NCBI RefSeq assembly: GCF_002115745.1
Contig: NZ_JFKB01000004.1
Span: 1-64,000 of the forward strand
Direction: 5' to 3'
Length of the DNA stretch: 64,000 nt
Source: Thalassospira alkalitolerans
GTDB lineage: Bacteria; Pseudomonadota; Alphaproteobacteria; Rhodospirillales; Thalassospiraceae
Under the pieces are notes generated by a model. That model was not told the origin of the DNA. It did no database searches and was given only the letters and a program-made list of their open reading frames with translations. The first letter of the stretch is position 1, and each line of letters begins with the position of its first letter. Below, one piece after another: positions 15,769-26,735 of this stretch. Both the position numbers and the translations under genes were made by a program.

Positions 15769-17256
15769 CTATTCCATATTCAGGATGATGGTTTTCTTGT
15801 GCGTGAAATGTTCCAGCATGCTTTCAAGCGAGGCTTCCTTGCCAAGTCCTGAAAGCTTGACCCCGCCATATGACAGGTTCGGCTGCACGACAAGGTTCTG
15901 GTTGACCTGAACAAAGCCTGCTTCAAGGCGTTTGGTCGCCGTCAGTGCAGTTTTAAGGTCTTTGGTCCAGACCGTTGCGGCAAGGCCAAAGTCACTGTCA
16001 TTGGCAAGTTCGATCGCCTCGTCAAAGGTTTTGAATTTAAAGACGCAGGCAACCGGACCAAAGATTTCTTCACGGGCGATACGGGCATCCGGTTTGACAT
16101 CGGTGAACACTACCGGGCGGACAAACATACCATCGGCAAGTTTTGGATCCGAGGGCAGGGCGCTTAATTCGTTCTTGGTGGCTCCTTCCTGTGCGCCGAT
16201 TTCGATATAGCCACAGACCTTGTCGCGTTGCTTGCGATTGATGATGGTGCCGATATCGGTTTCTTCGTCCAACGGATCACCCATTTTCAAGGTATTAACC
16301 TTGGCAAGCAGGCGGCTGACGAATTCATCATGCAGTTTTTCATGAACCAGAATGCGTGACGATGCCGTGCAGCTTTGGCCCTGTCGGGTGAAGCGCATGC
16401 CACCAACGGCCCCGGCAATGGCTTTGTCCAGATCCGCATCATCCATCACGATCATTGGTGATTTTCCACCAAGTTCCAGCGTAACCGGGATCAATTTTTC
16501 GGCGGCAGCGCGATAAACCGTGCGCCCGGTTTCGACCGATCCGGTGAAGGATACTTTTTTGACATCCTTATGGGCGACCAAAGGGCCACCACAACCAGGA
16601 CCAAAGCCAGACAGAATGTTCAGAACGCCCTTTGGAAGGACTTGCTGCATGATTTGGCACACACGAAGGACGGTGAACGGGGTGTCTTCGGCCGATTTAA
16701 CGACAACTGTGTTGCCTGCGACAAGTGCGGGGGCAACTTTAATCGCCATCAAAAGCAACGGAACGTTCCAAGGAATGATAGCACCGACAACACCAATCGG
16801 TTCGCGGGTGGTCAAGGTCATCATGTTTGGATTGAACGGAATGGTTTCGCCCTTGAGCTCGGATGCGAGACCACCAAAAAAGACGAACATGTCGGCCAGA
16901 ACCGATGCTTCGACCCGGCTTTCAGTTCGAAGGGCCTTACCGGATTCAAGCGCGACAAGACGGCCGAGCTCTTCGACATGCTGGGTCAGGATACGGCCAC
17001 ATTCTGCGACCAATTTTCCACGCTCACGCGCTGGGCGGTTTGCCCAGTCTTTCTGGGCTTTTTTTGCAATAGACACTGCCACATCGACATCATCGGCATC
17101 GCCTTCAGCAGCCTGAGCAATTACTTTACCGGTCGCCGGGTTGAGGACATCGAAGTTTTTGCCGTTTTTTGCCGGCACAAGCTCCCCGTTGATCAAGTGG
17201 CGGCCATCGAGTTCTTTGACCAATTTGTGGGGATCAAGTACGGGTTCGATAGACAT
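15769..17256 (-). CDS. NAD(P)-dependent aldehyde dehydrogenase
   Basis: A 495-residue aldehyde dehydrogenase that oxidises an aldehyde to its acid. The catalytic Cys296 lies in GQSCTASS, the general base Glu261 in LELGGKS and the oxyanion Asn164 in PWNVP. These are all standard positions in the ALDH superfamily. The ATG at 17256 follows a CAGGGAG ribosome site; a start at 17310 lacks one. Substrate is unclear. It stands alone, divergent from the decarboxylase gene whose polyamine product could yield aminoaldehydes, so a role in putrescine or aminoaldehyde breakdown is possible but unproven. It is not methylmalonate-semialdehyde dehydrogenase, whose active-site sequence differs. Confidence 0.88.
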   Translation of the reverse strand: MSIEPVLDPHKLVKELDGRHLINGELVPAKNGKNFDVLNPATGKVIAQAAEGDADDVDVAVSIAKKAQKDWANRPARERGKLVAECGRILTQHVEELGRLVALESGKALRTESRVEASVLADMFVFFGGLASELKGETIPFNPNMMTLTTREPIGVVGAIIPWNVPLLLMAIKVAPALVAGNTVVVKSAEDTPFTVLRVCQIMQQVLPKGVLNILSGFGPGCGGPLVAHKDVKKVSFTGSVETGRTVYRAAAEKLIPVTLELGGKSPMIVMDDADLDKAIAGAVGGMRFTRQGQSCTASSRILVHEKLHDEFVSRLLAKVNTLKMGDPLDEETDIGTIINRKQRDKVCGYIEIGAQEGATKNELSALPSDPKLADGMFVRPVVFTDVKPDARIAREEIFGPVACVFKFKTFDEAIELANDSDFGLAATVWTKDLKTALTATKRLEAGFVQVNQNLVVQPNLSYGGVKLSGLGKEASLESMLEHFTHKKTIILNME

Positions 17257-17488
17257 TTCAGGCTCCCTGTAATATAGCTGCGCGCCCGCTAATTCGCTGA
17301 CGTTACGCAATAAGTGGTTATTCGGTATTGGTTTACCAATTTATCGACCCGGCACCGTAAAGGCAAGGTCCTTTCACCACGTTGCACATGACAGCACGGG
17401 GTAGGATTGGTAGGTTAATTAAAACGTGGGTGCATTCCGGGATCGGACTGCATCGCAGGTTCTTTTCCGCTAGGATAAGGGGATCCCC

Positions 17489-18655
17489 ATGCCGCGCCAT
17501 TTCGATACGACATTTGATGTTGTTCGTGAGCTCAAACCATCCTATCCGGTATATTGCCTTCGCCCTGATATTCTGCGCGATACGGCCAAGCGGTTTATCG
17601 ATATGTTTCCCGGCAACGTCCTCTATGCAGTGAAATGTAACCCGCATCCAGAAATCATGCGGTATTTGCATGAAGGTGGTGTCCGCCATTTTGATACCGC
17701 ATCCCCCGAAGAAATTGCACTCGTCCGGCGGCAGTTTCCTGGCATGAATGCCTATTTCATGCACCCGGTCAAAAGCCGTGATGCCATTCGCAGCGCGCAT
17801 CGCGTGTTCGGTATTAAGCATTACGTGATCGATACCGAAGACGAGCTTGAGAAAATTCGGGCCGAAACGGACGGTGAAACCGATCTGGTTATTCATGTGC
17901 GCCTGGCGACCCCACCGGCGGGGGCGGCTTATAATCTATCGGCGAAATTTGGGGCACGCCCTATGACGGCATCTGAACTGCTTAAGAAAGTCGATGCCTA
18001 TGGCTATAGTGCCGGGCTTTGCTTTCATGTTGGATCGCAATGCACAACACCGAATGGATACCGCATTGCGGTCGAACTTATCCGGCAGGTCATCGATTTT
18101 TCCGGCGTCAAAGTCCGTTATCTTGATGTTGGTGGCGGGTTCCCAGGGCAATATATGAACCAGCGCGCCCCCGGGCTTGAAGTTTTTATGGATGAGATCA
18201 AAGACTGCATTCGCTGGCTCGGATTGCCTGATACCACATTTATGTGTGAACCGGGCCGTGCGCTTGTTTCCAGTGGTGTGTCATTGATCACGCAAATTCA
18301 TCTGCGTAAGGAAGATCAACTGTTCATCAATGATGGGATTTATGGGAGCCTTTCCGAAGCCGTTACCGGGCAGTTGCGTTTCCCGGTGCGTCCGATGCGA
18401 ATAGAGGGTGACTTCAACGAAGACGAAACGCTTGATTTTACCATTTATGGTCCGACCTGCGACAATATGGATGTTTTGCCGGCGACAGTTACGCTACCGG
18501 CAGACATTCGCGAAGGCGATTGGATCGAGTTTGGCCATATCGGTGCTTATAGCAACGCATTGGCAACCCATTTCAATGGTTTCTATCCAGAATTGCTGGT
18601 GACTGTTGGTGAAACATTCCCATTCATTGACGGTGAATTTCCTCAGGTTGGCTAA
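17489..18655 (+). CDS. Ornithine/lysine decarboxylase, group IV PLP fold
   Basis: A 388-residue alanine-racemase-fold decarboxylase of the eukaryotic-type ornithine decarboxylase family. PLP binds Lys49 in YAVKCNP. His180 in FHVGSQ stacks on the ring, GGGFPG (215-220) and EPGR (254-257) hold the phosphate, and Cys324-Asp325 in GPTCDNMD are the catalytic pair from the partner subunit of the dimer. It would make putrescine from ornithine, and possibly cadaverine from lysine. The length and the CD pair exclude diaminopimelate decarboxylase. The ATG at 17489 has AAGGGGAT upstream. The gene is transcribed alone and divergently from the aldehyde dehydrogenase. Confidence 0.88.
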   Translation: MPRHFDTTFDVVRELKPSYPVYCLRPDILRDTAKRFIDMFPGNVLYAVKCNPHPEIMRYLHEGGVRHFDTASPEEIALVRRQFPGMNAYFMHPVKSRDAIRSAHRVFGIKHYVIDTEDELEKIRAETDGETDLVIHVRLATPPAGAAYNLSAKFGARPMTASELLKKVDAYGYSAGLCFHVGSQCTTPNGYRIAVELIRQVIDFSGVKVRYLDVGGGFPGQYMNQRAPGLEVFMDEIKDCIRWLGLPDTTFMCEPGRALVSSGVSLITQIHLRKEDQLFINDGIYGSLSEAVTGQLRFPVRPMRIEGDFNEDETLDFTIYGPTCDNMDVLPATVTLPADIREGDWIEFGHIGAYSNALATHFNGFYPELLVTVGETFPFIDGEFPQVG

Positions 18656-18689
18656 TCAAAACCGTCAATAGACGTAAAACAGTACTTGT

Positions 18690-18717
18690 TTGCGGTTATC
18701 CCTGTGTGCACTATGCT
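18690..18717 (+). promoter_or_regulatory. Candidate promoter of the acyl-CoA ligase gene
   Basis: TTGCGG (18690-18695) and TATGCT (18712-18717) are separated by 16 bp. A start would fall inside the palindrome at 18719-18734. Confidence 0.35.
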
Positions 18718-18718
18718 G

Positions 18719-18750
18719 CCCGGTATTAACCGGGTGGCATGAGTACCCGG
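18719..18750. promoter_or_regulatory. Two overlapping dyads before the acyl-CoA ligase gene
   Basis: CCCGGT-ATTA-ACCGGG (18719-18734) is a perfect 6-4-6 palindrome. CCGGGT (18730-18735) also pairs with ACCCGG (18745-18750) across a 9-base loop. The middle segment can join only one of the two, so the pair could be a DNA operator next to a leader hairpin or a switch between two RNA hairpins. Confidence 0.4.
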
Positions 18751-18780
18751 CAAAAGAATTGAAAACAGGGAAAATACGCC

Positions 18781-20295
18781 GTGACCAATAGCCTTTTTAT
18801 GCGGATTCAAAGCCGGTTTCCTGCTGATTTATCCAAGGTGCTGATCGAAACCGCCTCGGGAGAAACCTATAGCTATGGCGATGCGGATAATGCATCCGCC
18901 CGGATCGCAGGTTTATTGACCGCTCTTGGTGCCCGAAAAGGTGACCGCGTTGCCGTTCAGGTCGATAAATCCCCCGAAGCGCTTTTCCTTTATCTGGGCT
19001 GCATTCGGGCCGGACTGGTTTATCTGCCGCTTAATACCGCATATCAGGCTGGTGAACTTGCCTATTTCATGGGGAATGCGGCACCGATTATTTTTGTGTG
19101 TCAGCCGCACCGTGAACCTGAAGTATCGGCTATTGCCAAAGCACAGGGTGTTGCAAAAGTCCTGACTTTGGGAACGACGGGTGAGGGTACCCTGATCGAT
19201 CAGGCCATAGCATTTCCAAATGATTTTGCGCCTGTTGCTTGTGCAGATGATGATCTTGCGGCCATCCTTTATACATCGGGGACCACGGGCAAGCCCAAAG
19301 GTGCGATGATGACCCAGACCAATCTGTGGTCAAATGCCGCGACGCTTGAAAAACTGTGGGGATTTAATTCCGAGGACGTTCTTTTGCATGCGCTTCCGAT
19401 CTTTCATACGCACGGGCTGTTCATTGCCTGCCATTGCGTGATGTTGTCGGGGGCAAAGATGTTCTTTCTGCCGAAGTTTGATCGTGAACAGGTTATGGCG
19501 CTGTTGCCGCGCAGTACCGTTATGATGGGCGTCCCGACATTCTATGTCCGCCTGTTATCAGAGGATGACTTTGATACGAATGTGACATCGAATATGCGGC
19601 TGTTTATTTCCGGTTCAGCACCATTGCTGCCGGAAACATTTGTTGCCTTCAAAGAGCGAACCGGCAAGGCGTTACTGGAACGCTATGGCATGACCGAGAT
19701 GGGTATGGCGACCTCGAACCCGTTGAACGCAGAGCGCATTGTCCATACAGTCGGACCTGCATTGCCCGATGTCGATATCCGCGTTTGTGATGAAAACGGT
19801 GATGTACTTGGCACAAACGAGATCGGCGTTCTTGAGGCGCGGGGACCAAATGTGTTTGCAGGATACTGGCAAATGCCGGAAAAAACCGCCGAAGAGTTTC
19901 GGGATGATGGGTTCTTTATTACTGGTGACATCGCAAAAATCGACGAAAAGGGCTATGTCCATATTGTCGGGCGGGCAAAGGATCTGGTAATTTCAGGGGG
20001 CTTTAATGTCTATCCCAAAGAAATCGAGACCGTAATCGACGAGATGGATGGTGTCATTGAAAGTGCTGTAATCGGTGTTGCGCATCCAGATTTCGGCGAA
20101 GCTGTCGTTGCCGTGATTGTTCGAAACGATGATAGCCTGTCTGAAGATGATGTTATCGGGGCGATAAAAGGGCAGCTTGCGAATTTCAAGGTGCCAAAGC
20201 GCGTGTTCTTCTTGTCCGAATTGCCGCGTAATGCGATGGGCAAGGTTCAGAAGAATATCCTGCGCGAGGATTATAAGACCATATTTTCCAATTAG
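18781..20295 (+). CDS. Acyl-CoA ligase, malonyl-CoA synthetase-like (MatB-type)
   Basis: A 504-residue AMP-forming ligase of the ANL superfamily. The phosphate loop YTSGTTGKPKG lies at residues 164-174. PIFHTHGLF (206-214) is typical of MatB enzymes, ERYGMTEMGM is the A5 motif, and the C-terminal Lys in MGKVQK completes the adenylation site. Resemblance is closest to malonyl-CoA synthetase, which activates malonate or methylmalonate, but other short dicarboxylates cannot be excluded. No malonyl-CoA decarboxylase gene, the usual partner, is in view. The start is GTG at 18781, with ACAGGG about 10 bp before it. A shared terminator follows. Confidence 0.82.
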   Translation: MTNSLFMRIQSRFPADLSKVLIETASGETYSYGDADNASARIAGLLTALGARKGDRVAVQVDKSPEALFLYLGCIRAGLVYLPLNTAYQAGELAYFMGNAAPIIFVCQPHREPEVSAIAKAQGVAKVLTLGTTGEGTLIDQAIAFPNDFAPVACADDDLAAILYTSGTTGKPKGAMMTQTNLWSNAATLEKLWGFNSEDVLLHALPIFHTHGLFIACHCVMLSGAKMFFLPKFDREQVMALLPRSTVMMGVPTFYVRLLSEDDFDTNVTSNMRLFISGSAPLLPETFVAFKERTGKALLERYGMTEMGMATSNPLNAERIVHTVGPALPDVDIRVCDENGDVLGTNEIGVLEARGPNVFAGYWQMPEKTAEEFRDDGFFITGDIAKIDEKGYVHIVGRAKDLVISGGFNVYPKEIETVIDEMDGVIESAVIGVAHPDFGEAVVAVIVRNDDSLSEDDVIGAIKGQLANFKVPKRVFFLSELPRNAMGKVQKNILREDYKTIFSN

Positions 20296-20334
20296 AATTT
20301 ACTGGCATGGAAACCAAACCTTGACCAAAACAAG

Positions 20335-20361
20335 AAAAGCCCCGGCAATGCCGGGGCTTTT
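20335..20361. terminator. Bidirectional terminator
   Basis: AAAAGCCCCGGC pairs with GCCGGGGCTTTT around a short loop. A and T runs flank both sides, so it serves the ligase gene on the plus strand and the DUF1127 gene on the minus strand. Confidence 0.85.
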
Positions 20362-20383
20362 CAATGGTGGCTGTATTTTCGGC

Positions 20384-20542
20384 TTAGTGGCCGAAAGCAA
20401 CACGGTGTGCAACGTCATCAATCATGTCACGGTTCAGACCGATATCTGCCAGCTCACGCGAATCAAGTTTACGGAGCGCAATTTGGGTCTGGTACTGAAC
20501 ACGAAGGGCGCGCAGGAAAGCAAAAATCTTGGTTACAATCAT
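20384..20542 (-). CDS. DUF1127 small protein
   Basis: A 52-residue protein starting MIVTKIFAFL. The C-terminal part carries the DUF1127 core LRKLDSRELADIGLNRDMI, with Arg and the Leu-Asp-Ile-Gly signature. Members are arginine-rich small proteins of alphaproteobacteria. From recall, some act as RNA-binding or stress-response regulators (Rhodobacter CcaF1, Agrobacterium phosphate and carbon effects). It lies between the shared terminator and a long promoter region with a 9-bp inverted repeat, so it has its own promoter. The length is typical of the short subgroup. Confidence 0.85.
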   Translation of the reverse strand: MIVTKIFAFLRALRVQYQTQIALRKLDSRELADIGLNRDMIDDVAHRVAFGH

Positions 20543-21024
20543 TTCATCACCTATTTCAAACCGGCCAATTCATATTGGCGCTGTCTTTCAGATAACCGGC
20601 ATGTTCTCACCGAAGATATTCCAAGAAGGAATAGTTAACTGGTTTGACGTGTCGGTCTGTTAATAATGTATCGAATGATCATCTGCATTGTGGGGCATTT
20701 ACCAGTCGATACATCGTCTTCATTTCGTGAAGGCAAACTACGCCCGGTTGATTGTGTAATCCAATGCATTTTTTGCATGGCTGTGACTAGGAAAGCGCAC
20801 AAAGTCATGTTTTTGCAATGAAAACGCTCAAATAACGTCATAATACGGGGATGTGGTGTTGTTTATTGCTATGTGCTTAGCGCATGGCTAATTAAATTAC
20901 CATTCGCTTTCCAATTGAATGCTGAACCATTACAAGATCGATCATAACATCCATGCAAACATATCCGGCATGGCACCTTGGTCGTGCTATGGACCAAAAT
21001 GCTTCGCGGACAGGAGATCATCAG
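20543..21024. other. Intergenic region between the DUF1127 and HAD genes
   Basis: These 482 bp lie between divergent genes. The main feature is the perfect 9-bp inverted repeat ATGTATCGA (20666-20674) / TCGATACAT (20706-20714), whose arms start 40 bp apart. The rest is AT-rich without a clear gene; a 68-codon minus-strand frame (20635-20841) and the 5' part of a longer HAD frame lack ribosome sites. Confidence 0.5.
20666..20714. repeat. Inverted repeat ATGTATCGA / TCGATACAT
   Basis: Two perfect 9-base arms are separated by 31 bp. The arms lie on opposite strands about four helical turns apart, on the promoter side of the DUF1127 gene. They could be two half-sites for a looping regulator. Confidence 0.4.
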
Positions 21025-22008
21025 ATGAGTATCAATCGGCCGAAGCTTAGCTTTGAGCAGGCAATCGCAGCTTATTTGAAATATGCACCGCGATTGCCAC
21101 AGGTTGATCCAAAGTCCGTTCCTGCGCAGACGCAATATGTCGAAAACCTTATGGTGATCGCCGATGAGTTTGACCTGATTATTTTTGATGCGTTCGGTGT
21201 TCTTAACAGCGGGGCGCAGGCAATCCCCGGGGCCGTGGAAACGGTCGCCGGACTTCAGAAATCGGGTAAAAAACTTGCCGTTGTGACCAATGACGCGTCG
21301 AGTTCCGCCGAAGCCATTTTGGCGCGCCATCGTGGGCGTGGTTTTGATTTCAATACAAACAACCTGATCAGCAGCCAACAATTTGTAGCACCAATGATGG
21401 AATCCTATACCGATCTGAAGCATTGGGGGGTAATGGCGCCGCTGCATTGGCCGTTTGATATCTTGCCCGGCAAGGTCAGCCCGCTGGGTAAAGATCGGGC
21501 ACTTTATGATGCAGTTGACGGGGTTGTACTTATTGATTCTGAAAGCTGGTCGGATATCCAGCAGAACCATCTGGAAGAAAGCCTGGCAGCAAAGCCGCGC
21601 CCCATTTTAGTGGGAAATCCAGACATCTGTGCACCGATGGGGGCGTTTTTATCCGTTGAGTCAGGTTATTTCGCCCATAAGGCCGCCGATCGTTGCGGTA
21701 TTACACCTGATTGTGTTGGCAAGCCGTTTGGGCATGTTTTTGACGAGGTCCTGCGACGCCATCCCGATATCGCGCGTGACCGCATCCTGATGGTTGGCGA
21801 TACAATTCATACCGATGTGTTGGGTGGGCTGGCATCTGGTATCAAAACGCTTTTGGTGCGTCAGGGTGGTTTTTTGGATGGTCAGGATGATATCGAAGGA
21901 CTATTCGTGAAATCAGGGCTGCGCCCGCATTTCTGTGCGCCTGCCATCGGGTACGGGATTGCTGAAGCAAAAGCGGCACCAGAAGATAAGAATGCCGTTT
22001 TTGCCTGA
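21025..22008 (+). CDS. HAD-superfamily hydrolase, NagD-like subfamily IIA
   Basis: A 327-residue phosphatase-like protein. Motif I is IIFDAFGVLNSG near residues 56-67; the second Asp of the usual DxD is replaced by the Phe of DAF, a change that lowers or alters phosphatase activity in other HAD proteins. Motif II VVTND and motif III/IV GKPFGHVFDEVLRR and MVGDTIHTD are intact. The large IIA cap lies between motifs II and III. The ATG at 21025 follows ACAGGAG; an upstream ATG at 20953 has no ribosome site. The substrate is unknown. It matches a family common in alphaproteobacteria (TIGR01459 by recall). Confidence 0.75.
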   Translation: MSINRPKLSFEQAIAAYLKYAPRLPQVDPKSVPAQTQYVENLMVIADEFDLIIFDAFGVLNSGAQAIPGAVETVAGLQKSGKKLAVVTNDASSSAEAILARHRGRGFDFNTNNLISSQQFVAPMMESYTDLKHWGVMAPLHWPFDILPGKVSPLGKDRALYDAVDGVVLIDSESWSDIQQNHLEESLAAKPRPILVGNPDICAPMGAFLSVESGYFAHKAADRCGITPDCVGKPFGHVFDEVLRRHPDIARDRILMVGDTIHTDVLGGLASGIKTLLVRQGGFLDGQDDIEGLFVKSGLRPHFCAPAIGYGIAEAKAAPEDKNAVFA

Positions 22009-22033
22009 CAATAAGAGACGCCAGAGAGAAACC

Positions 22034-22061
22034 AAAAAGGGGCCTATTGTGGCCCCTTTTT
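22034..22061. terminator. Bidirectional terminator
   Basis: Perfect 11-bp arms AAAAAGGGGCC and GGCCCCTTTTT enclose a 6-base loop. It lies between the convergent HAD and hemB genes and works both ways. Confidence 0.9.
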
Positions 22062-22085
22062 CTATAGGTCGATTTGGCGAATAGT

Positions 22086-24346
<2,261 letters not shown>

Positions 24347-24363
24347 TTGGGGCTCCGCATCCG

Positions 24364-25125
24364 TCAGGCAAGAATCACATTGATCCCGCGTTCGGTATAG
24401 TTGCTTAGATATCCGGTTGAAAGTTTCCGGCCCGTTACCAAATGTGAAATCGCATCAAGATCGCAGATCCGGAACGGCAGACTTGTTTCGAGTTTGTCGG
24501 CTGTCGTAACGGCAATGGCCTCAGCCGATTGCGCAAGCATTGCGGCCTTGGTTGCGCGTTCTTCGACGGTGCTGGTGGTGAGGCCTAAGTCCGGATGCAG
24601 GGCGCAGGTACCTAGCAATACAAAGTCCGCATTGTAATTACGGATTTCGTCAATGGCCGTCGGGCCACAAACCGCCATATCGCGTTTCAGAACGGTTCCG
24701 CCAATCATAATGATGTTGGCATTCGGATGATTGGTCAATTCAACCGCAATCAGCGGATTGACGGTAATCACAGTGCCACAAAATGATGGCTTAAGATTAC
24801 GTGCAACTTCAAAAATCGTTGTGCCGCTGTCGAAAAATATCACGGCTTGATCCGGTATAAGATCTTGCGCCACTTTTCGGGCAATTTCCGCCCGTTCTGG
24901 TTTTAATTCCTGTGCGCGATCATAAAACCCTTCGCGGGCCGTACTGGGCAGGGTGGCGCCACCATGAATCCGGCGTAACGTACCGTTTTCTTCCATCTGT
25001 CGCAGGTCGCGACGAATGGTATCAAGGGATGCATGAAACAATGCTGCCAGATCGTGGATGTGAACCGTGCCCTGATCATGGAGCAGTTTTTCGATTTCGT
25101 GCTGGCGTGAAGTGACGCTCGACAT
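24364..25125 (-). CDS. DeoR-family transcriptional regulator
   Basis: A 253-residue repressor-type regulator. An N-terminal winged helix-turn-helix (residues 1-57) with SLDTIRRDLRQMEENG and the RIHGGA turn is diagnostic of the family. A DeoRC sensor domain follows (about residues 73-235) with FFDSGTT and MIGGTVLKRD, which binds phosphorylated sugars in relatives. The ATG at 25125 is used; a TTG at 25137 is an alternative, and neither has a clear ribosome site. It is co-directional with the MFS gene and likely controls it. It could conceivably read the GlpR-like dyads at 4.5 kb, but its sensor domain does not look like GlpR. Confidence 0.85.
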   Translation of the reverse strand: MSSVTSRQHEIEKLLHDQGTVHIHDLAALFHASLDTIRRDLRQMEENGTLRRIHGGATLPSTAREGFYDRAQELKPERAEIARKVAQDLIPDQAVIFFDSGTTIFEVARNLKPSFCGTVITVNPLIAVELTNHPNANIIMIGGTVLKRDMAVCGPTAIDEIRNYNADFVLLGTCALHPDLGLTTSTVEERATKAAMLAQSAEAIAVTTADKLETSLPFRICDLDAISHLVTGRKLSTGYLSNYTERGINVILA

Positions 25126-25198
25126 CTTGATATCCAAATTGCACGTTTTGCATGTTTTGACGATAATGCGCGTTTACGCTCGTTGTGTCCGTTGGTCA

Positions 25199-25233
25199 AT
25201 AAAAAACCGGCTCTGAATGAACAGCGCCGGTTT
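25199..25233 (-). terminator. Terminator of the sulfhydrylase gene
   Basis: Arms AAACCGGC and GCCGGTTT (25204-25211 and 25226-25233) with a 14-base loop. The A-run at 25198-25206 becomes a T-run on the minus strand. Confidence 0.7.
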
Positions 25234-25273
25234 ATCTCAATCCATCTGATCAAGGTAGATAAAGCAGATTTAA

Positions 25274-26563
25274 TTACGCTTTATCCAATGCCTGTTTCAG
25301 ATCGGCAAGAATATCGTCAATATGCTCAATCCCAATGGACAGGCGGACATAGCCATCCGTCACGCCAGATGATAGGCGATCTTTTTCGGACAACTGACTA
25401 TGGGTGGTTGTCGCAGGATGAATGGCAAGCGATCTGGTGTCGCCGATATTGGCGACATGATAGAACATCTCAAGGCTGTTGATAAAGGTTTCACCCGCTG
25501 ACTTGCCGCCAGAAAGTTCAAAGCCCATCAGCGATCCATAGCCGCCCTTAAGATAGGTATCAGCCCGGCGACGGCTTTCACCATCCTGCATGCTGGGGTG
25601 GATGACCTTGGTGACTTTTGGATGTGTTGACAGGAATTCGGCCACCGTGTTGGCGTTTTCGCAATGACGTTCCATCCGAAGCGGCAATGTTTCCATGCCC
25701 TGAATGGTTTGGAATGAATTAAACGGAGAGGCAGCGGCACCAAGATCGCGCAACATTGTGCAGCGTAGTTTGATCGCATAGGCAACCGGGCCAATTGGCT
25801 TGACGGCTTGTGTCCAGACGGCACCGTGATAGCTGGGGTCTGGTTCATTCAAAAGCGGGAATCGCTTCGCGTGTTTTTCCCAATCAAACTTGCCAGAATC
25901 AATAACGATGCCGCCAACCGATGTGCCATGACCGGCAATGAATTTCGTGGTCGAATACATAACGATGCTGGCTCCGTGATCAATCGGGCGGCACAGGACG
26001 GGGGCGGCGGTGTTGTCAATAATCAATGGAATGCCAAACTCATCACCGATATTTGCGACCTCGCGGATCGGGAAAACTTGAAGCTTGGGATTTGGCAGAG
26101 TTTCGGCGTAATAGGCGCGTGTTTTGTCATCGGTCAGGCGGCGGAAGTTTTCCGGGTCTGTCGGATCTGCAAAGCGAACTTCGATACCCATCTGTTTGAA
26201 AGTATTGGCAAACAAGTTCCATGTTCCGCCGTAAAGATCGGTGGAGCTGACAATGTTATCACCAGCCTGCGCAATATTGAGAATAGAAAAGGTCGTGGCC
26301 GCCTGGCCCGAGCCGACAGCAACGGCGGCAACGCCACCATCAAGAGCCGCCACGCGCTGTTCAAGCACGTCATTGGTCGGATTCATGAGGCGGGTATAGA
26401 TATTCCCAAGTTCCTTAAGCGCAAAAAGATCAGCAGCATGCTGTGTATCGCGGAACTGATAGCTGGTGGTTTGGTAAAGCGGAACTGCAACCGAACCGGT
26501 GGTCGGGTCGGCGCGATATCCCGCGTGCAAGACGATGGTTTCTGGTTTCGAAGAGCCTGTCAT
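25274..26563 (-). CDS. O-acetylhomoserine sulfhydrylase (MetY-type)
   Basis: A 429-residue PLP enzyme of the Cys/Met metabolism family. It makes homocysteine from O-acetylhomoserine and sulfide, a direct-sulfhydrylation route in methionine synthesis. The PLP lysine is Lys207 in STTKFIAGHG. The early segment YQTTSYQF, AAVAVGSGQAA and the C-terminal ATTTHSQL, which holds the carboxylate-binding Arg/Ser loop region, match the O-acetylhomoserine sulfhydrylase branch; length also fits. The ATG at 26563 follows AGGGGAAAC. No SAM riboswitch is evident upstream. A related O-succinylhomoserine activity cannot be excluded. Confidence 0.88.
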   Translation of the reverse strand: MTGSSKPETIVLHAGYRADPTTGSVAVPLYQTTSYQFRDTQHAADLFALKELGNIYTRLMNPTNDVLEQRVAALDGGVAAVAVGSGQAATTFSILNIAQAGDNIVSSTDLYGGTWNLFANTFKQMGIEVRFADPTDPENFRRLTDDKTRAYYAETLPNPKLQVFPIREVANIGDEFGIPLIIDNTAAPVLCRPIDHGASIVMYSTTKFIAGHGTSVGGIVIDSGKFDWEKHAKRFPLLNEPDPSYHGAVWTQAVKPIGPVAYAIKLRCTMLRDLGAAASPFNSFQTIQGMETLPLRMERHCENANTVAEFLSTHPKVTKVIHPSMQDGESRRRADTYLKGGYGSLMGFELSGGKSAGETFINSLEMFYHVANIGDTRSLAIHPATTTHSQLSEKDRLSSGVTDGYVRLSIGIEHIDDILADLKQALDKA

Positions 26564-26697
26564 TTCGTTTCCCCTGATTATAGGTTGTATTGATTTTGTC
26601 GAAGTAACGCATATTCATGCTTTGTCGACAAGAAGCTGGATCAAAAATTCCTTTCAGAATAGCCCGAAATCGCAGCGTAATAATTATTTGCATAAAT

Positions 26698-26713
26698 CGG
26701 TACTGTTATACCG
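26698..26713. promoter_or_regulatory. Dyad CGGTA-N6-TACCG
   Basis: A perfect 5-6-5 dyad in the divergent promoter region between the sulfhydrylase gene and the acyl-CoA dehydrogenase gene. It could control either gene. Short arms make a chance match possible. Confidence 0.3.
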
Positions 26714-26735
26714 AATGAATTGACAAAGAGCCTTA

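Noticed and set aside
20869-21570. A 233-codon minus-strand frame across the HAD gene start
   Set aside because: It crosses the promoter region and the HAD gene in antisense; the HAD gene has a good ribosome site and motifs.
25808-26593. A 261-codon plus-strand frame across the sulfhydrylase gene
   Set aside because: Antisense to a well-supported PLP enzyme gene; no ribosome site and no family resemblance.
26564-26700. SAM-II riboswitch before the sulfhydrylase gene
   Set aside because: Common for this gene in alphaproteobacteria, but I could not find the conserved pseudoknot segments on the minus strand.
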